In this document: positions 19,455-26,747 of the stretch, piece by piece
Position numbering within the stretch: the first letter of the stretch is position 1
Layout: each line of letters begins with the position of its first letter
Origin: Leifsonia sp. 1010
GTDB taxonomy: Bacteria; Actinomycetota; Actinomycetes; Actinomycetales; Microbacteriaceae
Direction of reading: 5' to 3'
DNA: 64,000 nt
NCBI RefSeq assembly: GCF_031455295.1
Contig: NZ_JAVDSL010000003.1
Coordinates: forward strand, 248,001-312,000
The notes under the pieces: model-generated
Told to the model about the DNA's origin: nothing
Database searches by the model: none
What the model saw: the letters and a program-made list of their open reading frames with translations, nothing else
Position numbers and translations under genes: made by a program

Positions 19455-21464
19455 ATGACGACCGAACTGCCCCTGACCCTCCCCGACGACGACACGACTA
19501 CTCCCGGTCCGCTCTCCAGCCTGACGGCGGCCGAGATCGAGGCCGTGGCGCGCATCCTCCGTTCGGCCGGTGCCGTGACGGAAACGACCCGCTTCGTCTA
19601 CGTCGGGCTGCTGGAGCCCGACAAGGCGGATGTGCTGGCCGCGGTGGCGGGCGACGCACCGACGCCGGACCGCGAGGCGCGCATCCTGCTGCTCGACGTC
19701 GCCACCGGCGAGAGCGTCGACGCCGCCGTCTCCCTCACCCGCGACGAGGTCATCGCGCTCGTGCCGATCGACGGCTCGCGCGGCCAGGTGCCCATCCTCG
19801 AGGAGGAGTTCGAGGCGATCGGCGGCATCCTCGCCGCGGACGCCGGCTGGCTGGCGGCCCTCGAGAAGCGCGGGCTGGTGAGCGAGCAGGTCGTCTACGC
19901 TCCCCTCTCCCCCGGCTCGTACGACATCCCCGGCGAGGAGGGCCGACGGATCATCCGCGTCTTCGCCTTCCGGATGGACCACGCCGAGGACCACCCGTGG
20001 GCGCACCCGGTGGACGGGCTGTGCGCTTACGTCGACGTCATCGCCCGAGAGGTCACCCAGGTGGTCGACGCGTTCGAACTCCCCGTCCCCGAGGAGCCGG
20101 GCAACTTCCACCTGGAGTCGGAGCGCCCCGCCCCGCTCGACACGCTCAAGCCGATCTCGATCACCCAGCCGGAGGGACCGAGCTTCGCGGTGGACGGAGA
20201 CACGGTCACCTGGGCGAACTGGTCGTTCTCCCTCGGGTTCGACGCCCGGGAGGGACTCATCCTGCGGAACCTCGGCTTCGCCGACCCCGACCAGGGCGGC
20301 GAGGTGCGTCCGGTGGTCTACCGCGCATCCATCGCCGAAATGGTCGTGCCCTATGCGGACCCCTCCCCGACGCGGTACTGGCAGAACTACTTCGACACCG
20401 GCGAATACCTGTTCGGCCGGTTCGCGAACTCGCTGACACTCGGCTGCGACTGCCTCGGCGAGATCCGCTACTTCGACGCGGTGCTGTCCGACGAGTTCGG
20501 CCGGCCGAAGACGATCGAGAACGCGATCTGCATGCACGAAGAGGATTACGGGACGCTCTGGAAGCACACGGACCTGTTCACCTCGGCGAATGAGGTGCGA
20601 CGGTCGCGGCGGCTCGTGATCTCGTTCTTCACCACGGTCGGCAACTACGACTACGGCTTCTACTGGTACCTGTACCTCGACGGCACGATCGAATGCGAGG
20701 CCAAGCTCACCGGCATCCTCTTCACGTCGTCCTACGTCGAGGGCTCGGCCACCGCGAGCGAGGTGGCGCCCGGGCTCGGTGCGCCCTACCACCAGCACCT
20801 GTTCTCGGCACGGCTCGACATGATGGTGGACGGGCTGGCGAACGCCGTGGAAGAGGTGGATGCGGTGCGCCTGCCGGTCAGCGAGAGCAACCCGTACGGC
20901 AACGCCTTCACGAAGCGCGCCACGCGCATCCTGAGCGAGGCGGACGGCGCACGGGAGGCGGACGCGTCCGTCGGCCGCACCTGGCACATCGTCAACACGG
21001 AGAAGACCAACCGGCTCGGCCGGCCCACCGGATACGTGCTCCACGCGGAGCAGAACCCGACGCTGATGGCCGACCCCTCCGCCACCGTCACCGCCCGGGC
21101 CGCGTTCACGACGAAACAGCTGTGGGTGACGCAGTACGCCAGCGACGAGCGCTACCCCGCCGGTGAGTTCGTCAACCAGAACCCGGGAGGCGACGGACTG
21201 CCCGCCTACATGGCGGCGGACCGGCCGCTCGACGGGGAGGACATCGTCCTCTGGCACACCTTCGGGCCGACCCACTTCCCGCGCCCGGAGGACTGGCCGG
21301 TCATGCCGGTCGACTACGCCAAGTTCACGCTCAAGCCGTACGGCTTCTTCGGCCGGAACCCCGCCCTCAACGTGCCGGCGGAGGCACCCTCGCATTGCGC
21401 GCCGGGGCACCACGGGCACGGGGAGGCCCACGGCGGCCACGGCGACCACCCGCACCACGGATGA
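19455..21464 (+). CDS. Copper-containing primary-amine oxidase
   Basis: A 669-aa oxidase converting RCH2NH2, O2 and water to aldehyde, ammonia and H2O2. The topaquinone precursor is Tyr398 in VGNYDYGF. Copper ligands are H446 and H448 (YHQHLF) and H607 (GPTHFPRPEDWP). The catalytic base Asp lies in the YFDTGEY segment. An N2/N3-type domain precedes the large beta-sandwich. There is no signal peptide, so it is probably cytoplasmic. The last 20 or so residues form an unusual His/Gly-rich tail (PGHHGHGEAHGGHG), which may store or buffer copper. It is co-transcribed with the upstream permease. Confidence 0.96.
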   Translation: MTTELPLTLPDDDTTTPGPLSSLTAAEIEAVARILRSAGAVTETTRFVYVGLLEPDKADVLAAVAGDAPTPDREARILLLDVATGESVDAAVSLTRDEVIALVPIDGSRGQVPILEEEFEAIGGILAADAGWLAALEKRGLVSEQVVYAPLSPGSYDIPGEEGRRIIRVFAFRMDHAEDHPWAHPVDGLCAYVDVIAREVTQVVDAFELPVPEEPGNFHLESERPAPLDTLKPISITQPEGPSFAVDGDTVTWANWSFSLGFDAREGLILRNLGFADPDQGGEVRPVVYRASIAEMVVPYADPSPTRYWQNYFDTGEYLFGRFANSLTLGCDCLGEIRYFDAVLSDEFGRPKTIENAICMHEEDYGTLWKHTDLFTSANEVRRSRRLVISFFTTVGNYDYGFYWYLYLDGTIECEAKLTGILFTSSYVEGSATASEVAPGLGAPYHQHLFSARLDMMVDGLANAVEEVDAVRLPVSESNPYGNAFTKRATRILSEADGAREADASVGRTWHIVNTEKTNRLGRPTGYVLHAEQNPTLMADPSATVTARAAFTTKQLWVTQYASDERYPAGEFVNQNPGGDGLPAYMAADRPLDGEDIVLWHTFGPTHFPRPEDWPVMPVDYAKFTLKPYGFFGRNPALNVPAEAPSHCAPGHHGHGEAHGGHGDHPHHG

Positions 21465-22009
21465 TCGAGGCCCTGCACCTCGGCAGCATGCTCCCGGCGA
21501 CGCTGGGGGCATGCTGCGTGGCGGGGAGTGCCGACCGCCGCTCCCCGCTTGCGTGGTTCGGGATGCTCGCCATGCTCGCGGCGATGGCGGACACGATGCT
21601 GCTGCCGCATCCCCTCGTAGCTCCCGTGGTGTGGGCCGCGTTGCTGGTGGCGACGGGGGTCGCGACGGCTGTGGCGCTGCGATTGTGGCCGGCGGGGCGG
21701 CGCGGGGCGGGTGACGCGCAGGCGGCGCATCCGGCTCATCCCGCTCGGGCGATGGCGCTGCACCGCGCGCTGCAGGCGATCCTGATGGGCGGGTTGATCG
21801 TCGCGGCGGGTGCGCACCACGCTGCGGCGGGCGGCGGACACTCCGCCCACGGGGTGAACGTCATCGCGGCGCTGGGAGTCGCCGCGCTCGCCTTCGCGGT
21901 GGCGTCCGGGCTCCTGGTGTTCCGCCGGCGGCTTCCGCTCCTCCCGCGCGCCGAGGCGGCACTCGGGGCGGCCTCCGTCGCGCTGATGTCGCTGCCGCTG
22001 CTCGTGTAG
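21461..22009 (+). CDS. DUF5134-like small membrane protein
   Basis: A 182-aa protein with about five hydrophobic helices, separated by His-rich loops (AAHPAHPARAMALH; AGAHHAAAGGGHSAHG). The ATG overlaps the amine oxidase stop, so it belongs to the same transcript. Related DUF5134-type actinobacterial proteins are uncharacterised. Metal-binding by the His clusters, perhaps serving copper supply to the oxidase, is an inference from position and composition only. Confidence 0.6.
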   Translation: MIEALHLGSMLPATLGACCVAGSADRRSPLAWFGMLAMLAAMADTMLLPHPLVAPVVWAALLVATGVATAVALRLWPAGRRGAGDAQAAHPAHPARAMALHRALQAILMGGLIVAAGAHHAAAGGGHSAHGVNVIAALGVAALAFAVASGLLVFRRRLPLLPRAEAALGAASVALMSLPLLV

Positions 22010-22013
22010 CGCC

Positions 22014-22070
22014 ACATTCGTGCCGAATGTGCGGAAAGACGCCCCCAAAACGCACATTCGGCACGAATGT
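22014..22070. repeat. Nested perfect palindrome at convergent gene ends
   Basis: Arms 22014-22033 and 22051-22070 are exact inverted copies of 20 nt (ACATTCGTGCCGAATGTGCG), with a 17-nt loop. Each arm is itself palindromic (ACATTCG/CGAATGT). It lies between two convergent genes and could act as a bidirectional terminator. Confidence 0.85.
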
Positions 22071-22078
22071 CGGCGCGC

Positions 22079-22369
22079 TCAGGTCCGCAGCGTCGGCCAG
22101 CGGCCGTCGTCGACGAACGGTTCGAGCTCGATGAGCAGTGTGCCGTCCTGGCGGAAGCACGACGGCAGGTGCTTCACGTCGTCGTCCGCGGTCTGCTCCT
22201 CCGCCTCGCCGGTGCGACGGTCGTACCAGCCGTGCAGGTGATCCCAGGTGGCGAACAGGACGAGATGGTGGTCCGTCTCGTTGTCGACCCACGCCCGGGT
22301 GATGGTCGGGATGCCGGTCTCCCGCGCGACGCGGCGGGTGCTCTTCGCACTCAAGGTCTGGATGGTCAT
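22079..22369 (-). CDS. Hypothetical small protein
   Basis: A 96-aa acidic protein starting MTIQTLSAKSTRRV, with TWDHLHGWYDRRTGE in the middle and LLIELEPFVDDGRW near the end. No family recognised. Codon use matches the neighbours, and a stable palindrome ends it, which argues for a real gene. It lies downstream of the PemK-like gene on the same strand, 47 bp away. Confidence 0.55.
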   Translation of the reverse strand: MTIQTLSAKSTRRVARETGIPTITRAWVDNETDHHLVLFATWDHLHGWYDRRTGEAEEQTADDDVKHLPSCFRQDGTLLIELEPFVDDGRWPTLRT

Positions 22370-22416
22370 GGCCGTCAGTGGGGAGCGTCCTATCGGCTGC
22401 CCGTCAGCCCACCGGC

Positions 22417-22911
22417 TCACCGCCAGCCGTAACGCGAGGCAAGCGCCCGGCGCACGGTGTCGAACCGGCGCGCATCGAGTGCAGCGCCCTCGCGGCGCAT
22501 GCCACCCTGCTGCACCCGGAACACCCGGTCGAGCCGGACGAAGCTGGGGCGGTGGCGTCCGTCCCACTCCCCCGAGCCGATCGGCAGGTACTCCGGGCGT
22601 CCGGGATGCTCCTGACTGGTCAGCGCGACCGCGAGCACCGAACCGGACGGCTCGCTGGCGACCACGAGCACCGGGCGGTCCTTGCCGCGGCCGTCCGCCT
22701 CCTCGTACGGCACCCACGTCCACACGATCTCGCCGGGGTCGGCGTCGCCGTCGAGGCTGGGGTTGTACGACGTGCGGATGCGGCCAAGCCGAGACGGATC
22801 GACCTGGACGGTCTCAGCCGGCCGGCTCGGAGTCCGATCCGCTCGCGACGGACGGAACAGTGCGCCCAGGGCCGACAGGACGCTTCTCACGGATGCCACG
22901 AACGGCACCAT
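22417..22911 (-). CDS. PemK/MazF-fold (type II toxin-like) protein
   Basis: A 164-aa protein. The C-terminal 110 residues resemble the PemK/MazF beta-barrel: IVWTWVPYEE as first strand, KDRPVLVVAS as second, VLAVALTS as third, then WDGRHRPSFVRLDRVF. Many actinobacterial proteins of this type are named toxins, but no antitoxin gene adjoins it. The start at 22911 lies 98 bp inside the Amt-like gene; a later start within the fold cannot be excluded. Whether it is a ribonuclease is unknown. Confidence 0.65.
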   Translation of the reverse strand: MVPFVASVRSVLSALGALFRPSRADRTPSRPAETVQVDPSRLGRIRTSYNPSLDGDADPGEIVWTWVPYEEADGRGKDRPVLVVASEPSGSVLAVALTSQEHPGRPEYLPIGSGEWDGRHRPSFVRLDRVFRVQQGGMRREGAALDARRFDTVRRALASRYGWR

Positions 22912-24058
22912 AGCGGACCCGCGTGAGCCCGACCGTGAACCGCAAGGCGAGGGCGAGCAGCAGAGAGACGGTCGTCGCGTAGAGCAGCACGGACATCCCC
23001 GCGATCCCCTGGGCAATGAACAGGTCGAAGTTGCCGCTGTCGACCATGCCGCCGCCGATCGCGAACAGGCCGGGGAACAGGAGTCCCACCAGGCTTCCGA
23101 CGATCGTCACGACGGACAGCGTCAGGGCCGGCCCGAAACGGGCGCGGGCGGCCAGGTCGACCATCGTGGCACACGCCAGGGCGGACAGCGCGCCGACGAG
23201 CATCGCCCAGCCGAGCGTGAGCACACCCGAGGCGGCGGTGGCAGCGACCAGACCGGCGAGCGCCCCGCACGCCGCGCTCGTCAGCGTCGGACGGCGCAGC
23301 ACCACCGCATCCACGAGCATCCACATCAGGACTCCGGTCGCCGACGCGAGGAACCCGCCGAAGGCCATCAGTGGCGCGTACGCATCGAGGGCGCCCTCCG
23401 AACCGACGATCAGACCCAGCCAGCCGACCCAGACCAGGGCGCCGCCGATCGCGACCAGGGACGGCCGGCTCGCATGCGTCGGCAGGTGCTCACCCCTACC
23501 GCAGGCGAGCAGGATGCCGACAGCACTCCCGCCCGCGGCGAGCACCACCAGGGACCCCCCGAAGTCCACGACCTTGAGCCCGGCGACCGCCCAGCCGTCG
23601 TTGAGGGCGAAGACGCCGTACGCCACCGGCACGACCACCACCGGGAACCAGAGCACCGTGAACACGATCCACGCCCGCAGGGTCAGCCGCGAGGCGACCG
23701 CGACCCCGACGATCGCCGTGCAGAGCACCAGAACGGCCATCACGTATCCGGCGCGGGCGAGTGGGTAGGGCGACGCGTCGGCCGCGTCCGGGCCGGCCAT
23801 CGACGCCAGCCCGACGTCCGGACGGCCGACGAGATGCGGGATGAGCGGGTCGCCGACGATCATGCCATACCCGCTCAGAACGGCGAGCAGCACGACGACG
23901 GCCGCGCCGACCAGTACGAACCGCAGCGCCCGGGCAGCCCGGGCGCGGCCGGCCATGCCGCCGGCGAAGAACGCCAGGCCGAACGCGGCCAGCAGCACCA
24001 GCGCGCCGCAGAAGAACAGCAGCAGCGCATCCACCTGATCCGGCGTGGCGTGTGCCAT
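22814..24058 (-). CDS. Degenerate Amt/Rh-family membrane protein lacking the twin histidines
   Basis: A 414-aa membrane protein with 11 or so helices, in register with the true Amt encoded just upstream: DGWAVAGLKVVDFGG matches HGWIAAGLHVNDFAG, and WVGWLGLIVGSEGAL matches WFGWFGFNAGSEAAV. The two pore histidines are gone: VHINAG becomes VLAAGG, and the GIHLVGG segment of helix 10 becomes VTIVGS. So it is unlikely to conduct ammonium in the normal way. It may be a sensor, a partner subunit or a transporter of something else. It lies 102 bp after amt, on the same strand. Confidence 0.8.
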   Translation of the reverse strand: MAHATPDQVDALLLFFCGALVLLAAFGLAFFAGGMAGRARAARALRFVLVGAAVVVLLAVLSGYGMIVGDPLIPHLVGRPDVGLASMAGPDAADASPYPLARAGYVMAVLVLCTAIVGVAVASRLTLRAWIVFTVLWFPVVVVPVAYGVFALNDGWAVAGLKVVDFGGSLVVLAAGGSAVGILLACGRGEHLPTHASRPSLVAIGGALVWVGWLGLIVGSEGALDAYAPLMAFGGFLASATGVLMWMLVDAVVLRRPTLTSAACGALAGLVAATAASGVLTLGWAMLVGALSALACATMVDLAARARFGPALTLSVVTIVGSLVGLLFPGLFAIGGGMVDSGNFDLFIAQGIAGMSVLLYATTVSLLLALALRFTVGLTRVRYGAVRGIREKRPVGPGRTVPSVASGSDSEPAG

Positions 24059-24105
24059 GGGCTCCCTCGGTCGAAAATGCCTGCACTCACCCTAGCGACG
24101 ACAGA

Positions 24106-24135
24106 ACGGGGCGCCGCCTTCCGGCGACGCCCCGT
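24106..24135 (-). terminator. GC-rich hairpin between amt and its paralogue
   Basis: ACGGGGCG at 24106-24113 pairs with CGCCCCGT at 24128-24135, with further imperfect pairing inward. There is no T run, so it may only attenuate transcription from amt into the paralogue. Confidence 0.45.
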
Positions 24136-24160
24136 CCGTTGCGGTCGAGTGACGGTTCGA

Positions 24161-25435
24161 TCAGACCGTCTCGAGCGAGTAGCCCTCCTCGCCGTGCACG
24201 ACGGTGTCGACACCGGCGAGCTCGTCCTCGTTCTTGATCCGGAAGCCCATGGTCTTCTGGATGACCCAGCCGATCGCGTAGGCCAGGACGAAGGAGTAGA
24301 TCAGCACTGCGAAGGCGCCGAGGGCCTGCACACCGAGCTGCTGGAAGCTGCCGCCGTAGAGGAGGCTCGAGAACGGCTTCTCCGCGTCGCCGTCCACGTG
24401 GGTGAAGCCGAAGACGCCGATCCACAGGGTTCCGATGATGCCGCCGACGAGGTGGATGCCGACCACGTCGAGCGAGTCGTCGAAGCCGAGGCGGAACTTC
24501 AGGTCGATGGCCAGGGCGCAGACCGCACCGGCGACGAGGCCGAGGACGATTCCCCAGCCGGGCGTGAGGATGTTACAGGCCGGGGTGATCGCGACCAGAC
24601 CGGCCACGGCACCGGATGCGGCGCCGATGGACGTTGGCTTGCCGTCCTTGATCTTCTCGACGATCAGCCAGCCGATGGTCGCGGCGGCCGGAGCGGCGAG
24701 GGTGTTGACCCAGGCGAGCGCTGCGACACCGTCGACCGCGGCCTCAGACCCGGCGTTGAAGCCGAACCAGCCGAACCACAGCAGGGCGGCGCCGAGCAGG
24801 GTGAGCGGGACGTTGTGGGGCTTGTTCATGCCCTTCTGGAAGCCGACGCGCTTGCCGAGCACCAGGGCCAGGGCGAGACCTGCAGCACCGGCGTTGATGT
24901 GGACGGCGGTGCCCCCCGCGAAGTCGTTCACGTGGAGGCCCGCGGCGATCCAGCCGTGCTGCAGGTTGAAGACCCAGTACGCGACCGGGAAGTAGACGAC
25001 CGTGACCCAGATGCCCGCGAACACCATCCAGGAGCTGAACTTGGCGCGGTCGGCGATCGCGCCGGAGATCAGCGCGACGGTGATGATGGCGAAGGTGGCC
25101 TGGAAGCCGGCGAAGGCGAGACCGCCGAGGTCGGGCGTGATCCCGTCCTTGCCCATCAGGCTCGACAGGAACCAGTCGGGGGTTCCCAGCACGCCGGGGA
25201 TCGAGGCGGGGCCGAAGGCGAGACCGTAGCCGTAGAGCACCCAGAGGACGCCGACCAGGGCCATCGCGCCGAAGCTCATCATCATCATGCTGATGACGCT
25301 CTTGGCCCGAACCATGCCGCCGTAGAAGAAGGCGACACCGGGGGTCATCAGCAGGACGAGGGCTGCGGCGACAAGGAGCCAGAGGGCGTTGACCGTCCCT
25401 GCCTCCGCGTAGTCCGCTGCTGTGTGGAGCACCAT
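24161..25435 (-). CDS. amt: Ammonium transporter Amt
   Basis: A 424-aa ammonium channel of the usual 11-helix Amt/Mep/Rh type. Seen: the twin pore histidines in GTAVHINAG and DVVGIHLVGG, the phenylalanine-gate region in the first third, and the signature FAGGTAVHINAG. The short C-terminal tail (GFRIKNEDELAGVDTVVHG) is the PII-binding region, with the conserved Gly and Asp. No glnK follows; instead a degenerate paralogue does. A GlnR-type box lies about 100 bp upstream, so nitrogen limitation probably induces it. Confidence 0.97.
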   Translation of the reverse strand: MVLHTAADYAEAGTVNALWLLVAAALVLLMTPGVAFFYGGMVRAKSVISMMMMSFGAMALVGVLWVLYGYGLAFGPASIPGVLGTPDWFLSSLMGKDGITPDLGGLAFAGFQATFAIITVALISGAIADRAKFSSWMVFAGIWVTVVYFPVAYWVFNLQHGWIAAGLHVNDFAGGTAVHINAGAAGLALALVLGKRVGFQKGMNKPHNVPLTLLGAALLWFGWFGFNAGSEAAVDGVAALAWVNTLAAPAAATIGWLIVEKIKDGKPTSIGAASGAVAGLVAITPACNILTPGWGIVLGLVAGAVCALAIDLKFRLGFDDSLDVVGIHLVGGIIGTLWIGVFGFTHVDGDAEKPFSSLLYGGSFQQLGVQALGAFAVLIYSFVLAYAIGWVIQKTMGFRIKNEDELAGVDTVVHGEEGYSLETV

Positions 25436-25533
25436 GCGAATTGTCTACCTCTCTGTGCATAGCCCCGCGGGGTGACGCGATCCCGATCCGGGTGGGGGGC
25501 GCTTTCGGGGTGGAGCCAGTCTCGATGCGAGAG

Positions 25534-25571
25534 GTTTCGTGAGAGGGATGCTCGTGTTTCGCGACTGTTAC
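25534..25571 (-). promoter_or_regulatory. GlnR-type nitrogen box upstream of amt
   Basis: On the minus strand the sequence reads GTAAC-n6-GAAAC-n6-ATCCC-n6-GAAAC, matching the actinobacterial GlnR consensus gTnAC-n6-GaAAC repeated twice, with only the second gTnAC element weak. It ends about 100 bp before the amt start codon, a normal position for activation. GlnR itself is not in the window. Confidence 0.65.
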
Positions 25572-25603
25572 GCATCCCGGCGGTGTGTAAACACTGTGTT
25601 TCG

Positions 25604-25624
25604 GGATGCTGCCGATGTGCTCGG
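25604..25624. repeat. 21-bp direct repeat, left copy
   Basis: A 21-nt sequence beginning GGATGCTGCC and ending GTGCTCGG recurs exactly, in the same orientation, at 29135-29155. The two copies bracket the lipoprotein and WXG/hydrolase cluster. Confidence 0.8.
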
Positions 25625-25664
25625 TCGGCGTAGGGAGTCGGCCGGGAGGCGCGGGGGTGTCGGA

Positions 25665-26092
25665 GGGTGCCGCGGTTGTGGAGTGGAAGGCGCGTTGAGG
25701 TCACGCACCGACCGCTCGCGTGCCCAGCTGTGACCTGGGATGCGTCGTCCGAGGTGGTCGTGGCGTACGGTGCCAGGCCTACGGTCGATCCCGCCGGGTC
25801 CACTGCTCGCTCTTCAACGGTGTGTCGTCCATGCAGCCGACCTTGGGCCTGATGGCGGCGATCGCGGCGTCCGTGAGGCCAGCCCACTGAATCAATAACT
25901 CCGCAATGGTCTTCTCCGGACCACTCGCGCTGTGCGGGACAGGATCACGCAGAGCAGAACAGACGCGCACGCTCCGAACAGGGATACCACCACGATCACT
26001 GCGACCGCGACGCCGCATCTCCTCACGACGTCACCAGGCAACCGCCTGCCGCGGATCACTCCCGCCCGGCGAAGATCACCACGGCCACCCAT
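25665..26092 (-). pseudogene. Decayed tandem copy of the neighbouring lipoprotein gene
   Basis: Three reading frames together reproduce most of the 223-aa lipoprotein encoded just upstream. First comes a signal peptide and lipobox (VVSLFGACASV), then after a frameshift DPVPHSASGPEKTIAELL and LTDAAIAAI. After a second shift come LAPYATTTSDDASQV and, directly joined, WARERSVRDLNAP. The stretch between the last two blocks, about 75 residues in the intact copy, is deleted. No single frame spans it, so it cannot give the full protein. It starts just inside the end of the intact copy, as expected for a tandem duplication. Confidence 0.8.
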
Positions 26093-26747
26093 GGTCGTCG
26101 ACCTCCGTGCTGGCCGACGGCGACGGCGACGGCGCGTTCAGGTCACGTAGAGATCGCTCACGGGCCCACTCATGGATCGATTGATCCGCGGAACACTCCG
26201 TCAGTACATCGATTCCTACCTGCTCCGTCGTGGCGGTGAGACCGTAAAAGACCCCGTCAGACCGCTCCGCGCGCAGCTCAACGCTTGTCTTGCCCGAGGG
26301 AGAGGTCCAGTCAATGGTTCGGGTGACGGTGAAGCCTTGGCTCTCCCAGTACGCCGTGAGCTTATCCGCGATGGGATGCGGATCATGCTCGAATGCGACG
26401 TGGGTAACAATTGCAGAGACCTGAGAAGCGTCGTCCGACGTTGTTGTGGCGCACGGTGCCAGGCTCACGTCTTCGGCGGCCGGGTCCCATGGCTTCTTGT
26501 CTTGGATCGGGCCGCGGAACCAGCCCTCGGTGTGCCCGGTGGCCGCGATCGCGGCGTTGGTGAGGTTCTCCCACTGGGTCAGCAATTGCGTGATGGTCTT
26601 CTCCGGACCGTCCGGGCTGTGCGGGACAGGGTCACTCAGAGCGGGAACAGACATACATCCTCCTAACAACGACACGGTTAGTACTGCGACGGCGACCACG
26701 GCTGACCGTCTTGCAACAGAGCCCAGAGATCCTGAGACACCGCTCAT
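26076..26747 (-). CDS. Predicted lipoprotein linked to WXG/DUF1023 operon
   Basis: A 223-aa protein with an N-terminal signal and lipobox VSLLGGC (Cys at about residue 31). The mature domain has TITQLLTQWENLTNAAIA near its start, alternating strands and helices, and a Cys pair (LAPCAT, LTECSAD). It ends in a low-complexity tail (PSPSPSAS). The fold vaguely resembles other actinobacterial lipoproteins of the LppA/DUF type, but no family is certain. Its ATG overlaps the hydrolase stop (ATGA), so it is co-translated with it. A broken paralogue follows. An immunity or accessory role for the hydrolase is inferred from this context. Confidence 0.75.
   Translation of the reverse strand: MSGVSGSLGSVARRSAVVAVAVLTVSLLGGCMSVPALSDPVPHSPDGPEKTITQLLTQWENLTNAAIAATGHTEGWFRGPIQDKKPWDPAAEDVSLAPCATTTSDDASQVSAIVTHVAFEHDPHPIADKLTAYWESQGFTVTRTIDWTSPSGKTSVELRAERSDGVFYGLTATTEQVGIDVLTECSADQSIHEWARERSLRDLNAPSPSPSASTEVDDHGWPW

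Noticed and set aside
22682-25462. Very long open frame of 926 codons opposite amt and its paralogue
   Set aside because: It is the antisense shadow of high-GC coding DNA; composition is Arg/Asp/Gly-rich with no family motif, and the opposite strand encodes recognisable proteins.
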